Shown piece after piece: positions 39,531 to 48,354 of a stretch of 64,000 bases of DNA. The stretch covers positions 1,362-65,361 of the forward strand of contig NW_013657664.1 in assembly GCF_000142905.1 (NCBI RefSeq), given 5' to 3'. Under the pieces are notes generated by a model. That model saw only the letters and a list, made by a program, of their open reading frames with translations, made no database searches and was not told where the DNA came from. How positions within the stretch are numbered: the stretch's first letter is position 1; the number at the start of each line of letters is the position of its first letter. A program made the position numbers and the translations under genes. Source of the stretch: Thecamonas trahens ATCC 50062. Its lineage: Eukaryota; Apusozoa; Apusomonadida; Apusomonadidae.

Positions 39531-41011
39531 GTAGACTAGAGGGTCCACAACCAACCGAACGTCGGACGAAGCCCCCGACCGTAGGAAGGGACTGTCCGGG
39601 CCCGTCTGGCGCCAACTTACTCGTGAGCCTCGTCATACGCATGAAGCGCTTGGACTTGGGGCCTGGCCTTGGGTAGGGGTCAGGACGTGGATCGGACCGG
39701 CGTGAGCCGGGCCGATTAGAACAATTATGCCGCCCTGCACGGGTGCAGGGGTTAGTTATCCAACCTTACGGTAGGGGGTCTCCGACCCGATAAGGTTGCA
39801 TCGGATCTTGGGTGCAGGAGGAGGTCTTGTCCAGAAAGAGGGGGGAAGGGGGGAAGGGGGCGAAAAAAGGGGGTAAACTGGCGTGTTGGGGGGGTTAAGA
39901 GATGGGCGTTGGAGATGGCGTTGAAGATGGCGTTGACAATGGACGAGACACAGCAGCGCTGTTGAGAGCTCCTGTGTTCCAGATCACGTGCTGGAGAGTT
40001 GTTGCATGGAGTTAAGCAGAGAAGCACCTACAGGAACTGCAGGGTGCCACCTGCCGTGGGATTGTACGCCGGCCCTAAGTACCGCGAACCACTGATCTCA
40101 CTACGGCGAGAAGACGGCCGCCACATAGGACATCCGTAAGTGGTGCGGCGTACAACTTGTTGGGTGCTCAACATCGACTGCAGGATACTCTAGTCACTTG
40201 GAATCCCTCACTGGGGCGCCGACGACCGATATTCCTTCAGATCCCACCCTCCAAGAGGCCGACCTCTGTCCTGGTTGCAGCTCAGGACCACCGAGCATCC
40301 GGCGGTCCACCAGGGAGAGGTTGGCAATATGGATGATAATGCCGACAACATGTGACGACACTGGTTGCCGTCGGCGGACCGACGGCGGGATGGACACACA
40401 TCCCATGGGGGGTTAGGAGGATCAGCGTGAGCAGGGCGCATGCGCCCTCGCCCCGCTGATCCGTCCACACCTCGCAGCGCCGTTTAGGGACGGATCCCTG
40501 ACCGCAACCAACGGGGGCGACAAACGGTAGGTGCACCTACCGCCGGTCAACCCCCTTCGAATGAGACCGCACCCCCTTGCGGACTCCGGTCGCATGACGT
40601 TTGGCGGGTCATTTCTGACCACGAGGAAGGATGTGCAAGGGCGCCAGTCGGACTGCGTCCTGGCGCCCAGGGGGCCGGCTCCTCCCCTGGCCCCCCTTCC
40701 TGGTGGTACACGCTCCTCGGCCTGCTCAAGACACCGGGTGCACCCCCGGCCACGGGCAGAGCCCGTGACTGGTTGCTACCCTTCATCCGGTGCCCTGAGC
40801 GCGGATGAAGCCGAAGGTCGCGCGACCCCAAAAATTACATTGTCCACGACTCCCGCACTGTCCAAGGACAGTACGGCCCCCTCATGTAGGGGGTCTCCCA
40901 GGGTGTGCACTGTGTCATCCACACCACAGCCCTGTTTGTCACCGGGACTCCCGACCGCGAGCCTGCGAGCGGGAGGGGTAATTCCGGAGAGAGGAGTAAA
41001 GACTGCATGGT
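39531..41011. other. hairpin-dense non-coding island, unknown element or structured RNA
   Basis: About 1.45 kb with no recognisable protein in any frame but many perfect or near-perfect inverted repeats. Examples: 39691-39716, two 5-bp stems around a GTGA loop; 39733-39750, CCCTGCAC/GTGCAGGG; 39762-39797, AACCTTA/TAAGGTT enclosing GGGTC/GACCC; 40419-40462, GGATCAGCG/CGCTGATCC enclosing palindrome AGGGCGCATGCGCCCT; 40525-40542, palindrome CGGTAGGTGCACCTACCG; 40639-40668, GGGCGCCAG/CTGGCGCCC; 40751-40767, CACGGGC/GCCCGTG; 40781-40810, CTTCATCCG/CGGATGAAG; 40857-40872, ACTGTCC/GGACAGT; 40877-40893, CCCCCT/AGGGGG. It does not match rRNA, tRNA, SRP or spliceosomal RNA landmarks that I know. It could be a mobile element, a structured RNA, or organellar-type DNA. 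Confidence 0.55.
40998..41011 (+). repeat. right copy of flanking direct repeat
   Basis: AAAGACTGCATGGT, the partner of 39483-39496. Here it is followed by TGGGTCGACACG and not by TG repeats. Confidence 0.7.
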
Positions 41012-41173
41012 TGGGTCGACACGCCGATTGGATCTTGGGCCGGAGGCTCGTGCCATTTTACGATGATCACAAACTCGTAGAGCATAACAACAAACGCCAA
41101 CTGACAACGCGATGCTGAGCCTCCACGCCACAACGATGCTAAACCTCCTCGTTCATGTTACTGTGATCAGCAG

Positions 41174-42598
41174 CTAAAGAAACTCAGGCTTGAGCGAGAG
41201 CGTGTTTGAGGCCTTGTCCTGCTTGGCCATCTCCTTGAAGAGCTTCCCCAGCTCGAGGGCGCCGGCCTTGGAGACATTGCCGAACTCGGCGCTCATAGCG
41301 GCGCGTACCTGAGCCTTGGTCTCACCCGAGTGCTTGAGGAGGAACTGGCGGACAGCTTCGCGCGAGACGGTGTCGTGTGCGGACGACAGCGGCTTGGCCC
41401 GCTTGGCTGGGCGGGCGCCGCCGCTGCCGCCGTTGCCGGCGTCCTCGTCGCGATCGAGGGCGCGCTTGCGCGAGATGGGCGCGATCTTGGGCTTGTTGCG
41501 GAAAGCGAGCTTGTCGAGGTCCTCGACGCGAATGTCGTCTTCGTCGTCGTCGTCGTCGTCGTCATCGTCGTCGTCGTCGTCATCGTCGGCGTCGTCGTCG
41601 TCGCCAAACTCGGGCAGATCGTCGTCGTCGTCGTCGTTCTCGTCATCGTCGTCGTCGCCATACTTGCGCTTGTACGCCTCGACGTCTTCCTCGTCCTCGT
41701 TGATGGGCTCGACCATGATGTCGCCCTCCTCGTCGTCGTCGGCAATGGCAAAGTCGTCCAAGTCGTTGGCTTCGATGTCGTCGATGAGGCCCTGGGCCTC
41801 GGCCATGCCGTCCTCGTCGCCGGTGTCAAACTGGGTAAACGCCATGTACGCCGCCGCCGACTCGCGCGACGGAACCAGCGACGAGCCGCCGACCATTTCG
41901 TTCACCGACACAATGTCCTCCACATCCTCCTTCTCCACAATCTGGTGGATGAACCGCTTGGCCCGCTCAGTCAAGTACGGCTGCTTCTTCTGGAACTGCA
42001 GCCGAAGTTCGGGATCGCGCGCCGCAAGCTCCTTCTCGGCCTCGTCCAGCGACTTGAGCTCGCGCTCGATGTGGCGCTTAAAGTTGTACCACCGCGAGAT
42101 GAGCGAGACGCTGATGGTCTTGGTCTTGGCGCTCCGCTTCATCACCACGTACGTGGCGTCGTTCGAGTCGACGCCGAGCAGCTCGCCGCGCCAGACCTCG
42201 GGCTCGACACCGGCCGACGATGCGGTCGACGAGGTTGCCGACGACGGCGGCGGCGGGCGGCTGGCCACGCGGCCCTTGCTACCGCTGCGGCTTCCGGCCG
42301 TGGGCGGCTGCTCCAGCTGCCAGACCTTGCGCTCGTGGCGCTCGAGCGAGTTGGTGCGGCCGGTCAGGACCGACCTCCTCATGGCGTAGTTGATCTTATG
42401 CATGGTAGCAGCGTCGCCGATGATGCGCTGGCCCTTTTTCCCTCGCTGGAGCGGAAACTGAGCGAGGTAGAACCGCTCGTCCACAGGCTGGAACAGCTCG
42501 AGCTTGTACACCTCGCCCTGGGACTCGGCCAGCGCCTCGTCCATGCTCGCCCTCTTGCCGCCCTTTTTCCCACTCCTCCGTATTCCGCTCTTCTTCAT
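41174..42598 (-). CDS. GTF2F1: TFIIF alpha subunit (RAP74/TFG1)
   Basis: Large subunit of general transcription factor TFIIF, which binds RNA polymerase II. It is 474 aa from ATG 42598 (MKKSGIRRSGKKGGKR); the frame upstream begins TTG. The N-terminal triple-barrel dimerisation region contains WRGELLGVDSN, YVVMKRS and SLISRWYNFKRHIEREL, corresponding to the NWYNFTP block of RAP74. A helical KEL segment follows, then a very acidic middle with an Asp run of 15 or more, and KRALDRDED. The C-terminal winged helix starts SREAVRQFLLKHSGETKAQV and ends LGKLFKEMAKQD then LSLKPEFL, as in RAP74 where it binds the FCP1 phosphatase. Confidence 0.9.
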   Translation of the reverse strand: MKKSGIRRSGKKGGKRASMDEALAESQGEVYKLELFQPVDERFYLAQFPLQRGKKGQRIIGDAATMHKINYAMRRSVLTGRTNSLERHERKVWQLEQPPTAGSRSGSKGRVASRPPPPSSATSSTASSAGVEPEVWRGELLGVDSNDATYVVMKRSAKTKTISVSLISRWYNFKRHIERELKSLDEAEKELAARDPELRLQFQKKQPYLTERAKRFIHQIVEKEDVEDIVSVNEMVGGSSLVPSRESAAAYMAFTQFDTGDEDGMAEAQGLIDDIEANDLDDFAIADDDEEGDIMVEPINEDEEDVEAYKRKYGDDDDDENDDDDDDLPEFGDDDDADDDDDDDDDDDDDDDEDDIRVEDLDKLAFRNKPKIAPISRKRALDRDEDAGNGGSGGARPAKRAKPLSSAHDTVSREAVRQFLLKHSGETKAQVRAAMSAEFGNVSKAGALELGKLFKEMAKQDKASNTLSLKPEFL

Positions 42599-42763
42599 AC
42601 TACGCGCTCTTCTTCTCTGTCTCTTGCGTCGAAGAGTCGAGTGTGTCACGCTGAACTCGCCCGCCTCCTGCGACTCGCTGCAGCCAGCTGTCTGTGGTGC
42701 TACGGCGACTCGCCAGTCACCCGAGGAACGACCCAAACTTGCCCTTGCTCCTAAATCGTTTGT

Positions 42764-45700
42764 TTACCTGCCTCCGCTTCGGACGTGGTCATTGGTGGTG
42801 GGCATGGCGGCCAAGGCAAAGTCAGACTGCGGTGCCTGGTGCGGCCCGCTCATGATAAAGTGGGTGCGGGTTGAGGTGGCAAACGGGAGGCCGGTGAGGA
42901 GCTTGGGTGTGACGAGGAACGCCTGCGCGGTGCGGCGGTGAGCAACGGCGGCGAGGATGGACCAGCCCTTGCGCTCGTTGTTGACGTCCATGCCCTGGTT
43001 GATCTCGTCGGCGAGGAAGAACGGGACGATGACTTGTGACTGCAGCGCAATGAGGTAGAGCATGGTGGAGATGGCCCGCTCGCCGCCCGACTGGGTCTGC
43101 GAGTTGAGCCGCCGCGGCCGCGAGCCCTTGAACGAGACGCTGATGACAATGCCGTACTCGTCGTAGTCAAGCGGGTTGGCCGGTTTGTCCAGCTCGACGC
43201 CGCCTGACGCCCCGATGAGCTGCATGTACGCCGCAAAGTCCCTGTCCATCCCCACCAGCACCGACTCAACTCGCGCCGACCAGCCTTCGGCCAGCGATGC
43301 GATCTTGTTGGTGAGCCCGTTGAGCTGGGTCTTCAGCGTCTCATCCTGCGCCTCGAGCTCCTTCCGCCGCTTGAGCACCTTCTCGTACTCAACCACGCTC
43401 GACTCGCTGCCATGGATCGAGCTCAGCTCGCTCCGCTTCGTCGCCAGTGCCGACTTGGCGCGGGCCGTCGAATTCTCAAGGCCATCCATGACCTGCATCA
43501 TCTCGGACGTCGGTTCCTTGACGCCCGACAAGTCGCGCGCATGCCGCTGCGCGCCCTTGGCCCGGGACTTTTCCATCTTGGCGGTGGTCTCGAGCTGCCT
43601 GTACGCCTCTTCCGCATCCGCGATCATGCTATGCACGGCCTCGGACTGCGTCTGCAGCTGCCGCTCAAACGTCCTCGCCACGCTCTCCTTAAGCGACTTG
43701 GAGTCGCGGACGACCCGCAGCTGCACCACGGCCTTGGCCAGGCTGGCGGCCTTCCCGGCGAGTTGGATCAGTCGCGTGATTTTCGTTGCGAGCTTGGCTC
43801 GCAACTCCTCGAGCTCGTCCCCGTTGCTCTCGCTGAGGTTCGCGAGTTCGCTCTCCGTGCGCTTGGCCTTCTCCTCTGCTCTCTTGTGGATCTTGAGCTT
43901 TTTTTGAGTTCGCCGATCTTGGCCTTCAAGGTAGTGAGCTCATTGACTTTGGTCTCGTGTGCCTGGATAGCCTTTCGCAACTCGGCCCGTCGTGCAGCGA
44001 GGTCGGCCTTGATAGCGTCCAAACTGGCTTGCAGGCGCGCAATCTCGTCCGCAGGCGGCGTATCCTTCTTGAGTACATTTGCACGGTTAATCGACGACGA
44101 CGACGCCACCAGCTGCCGCGCGCCGTAGTTCGACTTGCGGTACATTGCAAACGACTTTGGCGACAAAATGCGGTTGAGCGCGGGAAAGGCCCGGAACACC
44201 TCGTCCTTGTCCATGGTTTCCGGACCAAACACTATTGAGGAGTGTGCTTCGCTCCGGTTGAGGAAGAGCTTGACAATGTCAGGCGCATCGTACGTTGCAT
44301 CCAGATAGTTCTCCACCCCGAAACGCGCCAACTCCTCCAGACTCGCTGGATGCGAGCGAAACGGGTCGCCCATATCGACCACAACTGTGTTGACCGCGAA
44401 CGCCAACTCCGGAAACTTAGACTCCAACATCTCGAGGTCGGCAGGGTCCGAGAACAGGATGATATACTTGTTGTTCTTCGAGATGACCTTTTCCAGGTAG
44501 TTGCGGTGGACTTCGATCGGAACGTCGAGCGTGGCGAGCAGCGGGCCCTCGACCACCCCACGCAGCCTGCCCTCGGCCCGCGCTTGGTCGAGGATCTGAC
44601 ACACCCGGCGCAGAGACTGGCCCGCCTTTCGACTTCCAACACGTTCGAAGCATCGCTGTCGCCTCTCGGACATCACGGCTTCGTACGCCTTGAGCTTGGC
44701 CTCAATCTGCGACTGGCGGTGGTCACCGGTTGCAACCTCGCGCTTCAGCTCCGACGCCACCGACGAAAAAGCTTGCACCTGCTCCTTCGCCGTCTGCAAC
44801 TCGGCATTCAGCTCATCCACGCGCTCCTGAACGCCCGCTCCCGGGTCGAGTTTCTTGGCCATGCTCTTCTGGTTCGCAATCTCGGACTGGAGATTTTCGC
44901 GCTGCGCGCGCCGCTTCGCTATGTCGCGCTCATGGTTCTTGATCTGATCGTACAGCGTTTGAACGTCCGACTTGGCATCCTCGACAAGATCCTTCATCTT
45001 CTCCCTCTTCGTCACCATGTCTTCCATGGACTGTCTGGCTTTTGCAAACTCCTGACCCATCGCGGACAGCTTGCTCTTCGCCTCGTCGAGCTCCTCGATC
45101 ATCGGCCGCGCCTCGGCTTTCAGCTTGACGACCCGTTCCCTGGCAACAGCCGCTTCCGCCTTGGCATTTTTGGAACGCACCTTAGCATCGGCCAACTCCA
45201 GCCACGGCAACACCTTGCTCAGCATCGCCACCCTGTCTCGCAGCGCCTCGCGCTCGCGGAACCGGTCGGCCTCGCCTTTCAGCCGCTGCTCTTTGGTCCG
45301 TGTCGCCTCCAGTGCGCTCTCCAGCGCCCCGACCTTGTTCTCCAGCTCGCGCTGCTCCACCCGGTGCTTGCTCAGCTCCCCAAGCACCTGCACCATCGAG
45401 CCAGGCTTGCCGGCCTCGCTCCCGTCCATGGCCCGGATCGTGCACTCCAGCAGTGACCGCGGCTCAAGCTTGGAGAACTCGCGGACTCGGAACTGCGGGA
45501 GGAACTGCGTCAGGTTGTCAAACTGGATGCCCAGCCTGGTCACCAGCGCCGACACGTCGTGCTTGCTGCACTTTCTGCCGTTGATCTGCCACAATGACTT
45601 TCCCACCTCATCACCCAGGTCCTTGCGCACAATCGCCCGGTGCACCACCCAATTGGGCCCGTCCGGGTTGTACAGCTCGATCTCAAGCTCGGCACGCGTT

Positions 45701-46496
45701 TGCCCGTGTGAAATGAAGCTCGTCTCCTTGTCCGCCCCGCCCAGCAGCTTGGTGCTCGCGTTGAGCGAGAGGAAGAACGCGTCCACAAGTGACGACTTGC
45801 CGGTCCCGTTAGGCCCCACGACCACGTTGAGCCGCGGGCCGGGGAACAGCTCCACAGACTCGTACGCCTTGAAGTTCACCAGCTTCATCCGCACAATTGA
45901 CGCCTTGCTGTACGCCACGTCGCCAATGTTGACCTCAGGCAGGAGCTCCAGCGAGGCCAGCTCGCCCGCCCCCCGTCCGTTCCTCCCAGGCCGCGGCTCC
46001 GCTTTGCCGGGCGAATGTCATCGCCGCCATCGTCACCGCCTGCACTTGATGCCGCTGCTTCAGCTGCTGCTGCGACAACAGCTGGCCGGGCTGTGTCCAA
46101 AAAAGGTCGCATTGTGTGTGCCCCGCCGGCCCGCGCCCCACCCCCACCACCAACCCCACATACGCACATACACACGCACACACACACACACACACACATA
46201 CACACGTGCAGTCCACACATTCACACATCCAGTCCCATCTGGTGTAAGTGCAACAGGAGGCGCCTACGCCCCCGGTAAAAATCATGCTCTCGCCGTCATG
46301 TCGCAACACGCCGAGGGCACACACCGCAACACCCCCCCCCCCCCACACACACACACACACACACACAACACAACCCTACACCGCACATACCCAGTGAGAG
46401 CTCAAGGTCAAAGACCTCGGGACTGGAACTCATTTCATCCATGGCTTCAATCTCAGCCTTCTCCTTGTCGCGAGACTCGCGCCGCCGCTTGCCCAT
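42764..46496 (-). CDS. SMC5: SMC5, SMC5/6 complex ATPase, two one-base frameshifts
   Basis: Core ATPase of the SMC5/6 DNA-repair complex. Exon 1 (46496-46391) encodes MGKRRRESRDKEKAEIEAMD and ends phase 1. The intron 46390-46091 (GTATGT...CACAG, 300 nt) contains two CA/TG microsatellites. Exon 2 begins ARPAVVAAAAEA. A break at the C-run 45969-45974 is repaired by one base to give GELASLELLPEVNIGDVAYS, then SIVRMKLVNFKAYESV and Walker A GPNGTGKSS. A second break at the T-run 43899-43905 is repaired to ELKKKLKIHKRAEEKAKR. The C-terminus has NSQTQSGGERAISTMLYLI and Walker B with ADEINQGMD, diagnostic of SMC5. The corrected length is 1144 aa, normal for the family. Confidence 0.92.
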
Positions 46497-46805
46497 GGTC
46501 AACAAGTCGGGGGAGAAGTGACAAACCAAGTTCGTCTCGGCGTCGTTGCCGGACCCAGCCTCCCTCTCCCCCCCTCCCTTTGACCACAAAAAAATGATGA
46601 AAACAACAGCAAGGAACAATGCGGGAGCCGATTGCGGGACTACCGGGGTTGCGGGCTGCGGGCTGACAGCCTTTTGCGGCTCGGGTAAGTTTGGGACAGA
46701 ACAGACCGCGCCAGTCTCTGACGCACCGTAACACCTCACCGTTCCTCCACCCCCTCCCTCCCACACCCCTCCTTCCCCCCCCCCCAACTCTTCTCCATAC
46801 ACAAC
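46497..46805. other. divergent intergenic region
   Basis: About 310 bp between SMC5 and the CBS-domain gene, likely carrying both promoters. A C-rich tract precedes the CBS gene ATG at about 46745-46790. Nothing else was recognised. Confidence 0.5.
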
Positions 46806-47077
46806 ATGGCTGCCGCAGTTCCTCTTGCTGAGCTGTTTGCCACTCCGCTGGTCTCGCTTAACCGTTCTCGTCGTGATGTCATTGAGATTTCCTCCACCGC
46901 TGAGCTCTCGGACGCCTTCTCCGTACGTGCCCCCTCCGCCCTCTCCCCCTCCGCCCTCTCCCCCTCCCCTGTCGGCTGAAATGGTGTCCTGCCTGCCGTA
47001 AGGACGACCTTTTTTTTTTATGGCGACCCAACCCAAAGGCTTCCAGCGGCTGCCAGCGGCAACCAGGCTGCCCCCCT

Positions 47078-47116
<39 letters not shown>

Positions 47117-48214
47117 GAGGGCACTGTGTCTAGTAGGTGGTGGTGCCCGTAGCCATTGGTGTGGTGGTCACGTTGTGGTGGTGGCCCTCTTGTGGTGACG
47201 CGGAGACCTGCCGCCAGCCCGTGCGAACAAAACGTCCAACGTAAGCTGGGCTCACCAGGCTAACCGTTTGTCCTGGCATGGTACTGACGCAAGTGTGATG
47301 ACGGGATGGGCTCGGGGGCGAATGGCTGGAAATGTGGGTGTGTGGGGTGTGGGGAGGCGGGGGTGTAGACGCTCGCGGAGAACTCGATCACGTCTGCGCC
47401 TGTCAAGGATGCCGAGACCGGTAAGTATGTCGGCTTTATCGACGTCCGCGACCTGACCTCGTTCCTGGTCCACTTTGGAGCCCACATCGATGAGGGCAAC
47501 TTTATGGTGGCGGATGTGTGCGCGGCTGGCGCCGGCTCTGTCCTCGACAACGTGACGGTCTCGTACCTCGCGCGGCGCAACCCGTTCAAGGGCGTCAAGG
47601 CTGACGCCACCATCGGCGACGCCGTCAAGCTCATCACCACGGCCAAGGTCAAGCGCGTGGCCGTGGTCAACGACGACGGTCAGGCCGAGCACATCATCTC
47701 GCTCTCGGACATGATCCTGTTCTTTGCCACACACATCACGGCCTTCCCCGAGTCGTTCATCAACGCCACCGCCAACGCCATGTTCGGCAAGGACGTCGAG
47801 AACGTACTCTGCGTCAAGGCCACCCAGACGGTCCTGGAGGCGCTCACCATCATGGATGACCACAAGATTACTGGCATCGCTATCATCGACGATGACTCCG
47901 GTGCCATCGTCTCCAACATCTCCGGCAAGGATCTGCGTAAGTTCATCAAGAACCCGACGTACCAGCAGCTGCACATGCCCGTCGTCGAGATGATCAAGGC
48001 CCTCCGCCAGGCCTCGCAGGTCGACATTGCCACCCCGGCCATCGTCGTCTACCCGACCACCCTCGTCCACATGATCGTCAAGAAGCTCGCCGCCACCAAG
48101 GTCCACCGCGTCTACATTGTCGAGTCTGAGTCGCACTTTGCCCCCATCGGCGTCGTCACCCAGACCTCCATCATCAAGAAGGTCGCCACCTTCCTGCCCG
48201 CTGACGATGCCTAA
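46806..48214 (+). CDS. four-CBS-domain protein
   Basis: Two Bateman modules (four CBS motifs), 320 aa, with no other domain; these bind adenosine nucleotides and act as energy sensors or enzyme regulators. Exon 1 (46806-46922) encodes MAAAVPLAELFATPLVSLNR through SDAFS. The intron 46923-47368 (GTACGT...GTGTAG, 446 nt) contains (CA)17. Exon 2 starts TLAENSITSAPVKDAETGKY. CBS features: GFIDVRDLTSFLVHF, DAVKLITTAKVKRVAVVNDD, LEALTIMDDHKITGIAIIDD, NISGKDLRKFI, and MIVKKLAATKVHRVYIVESE with a final GVVTQTSII. It resembles AMPK-gamma-type proteins in layout but I cannot name the orthologue. Confidence 0.88.
47079..47113. repeat. (CA)n microsatellite in intron
   Basis: About 17 perfect CA units in the CBS-protein intron, preceded by a short C run. 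Confidence 0.95.
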
Positions 48215-48354
48215 TCAGTTCTCAACTCTCACCCTCCCCGCCCACTCCTCGCCTATTGAACGAATCGTATGTGGCCTGAGTGCCTACCGTCTTCGTCGCC
48301 CGCCGCCACCTGCACCACTCTCCCCCCCCCCCCCCCCCAACACACACCACCACC

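Noticed and set aside
40180-40220. Resemblance to group I intron core elements
   Set aside because: A few bases resemble the R and S segments, but P, Q and the pairing partners are not found.
40781-40815. Possible hammerhead ribozyme core near CGGATGAAGCCGAA
   Set aside because: The required CTGATGA and GAAA core bases are not both present, and the hairpin there is fully explained by CTTCATCCG/CGGATGAAG.
40531-41118. 195-aa open frame in the hairpin island
   Set aside because: It passes through many perfect inverted repeats, has no domain pattern, and shows no codon signature like the genes around it.
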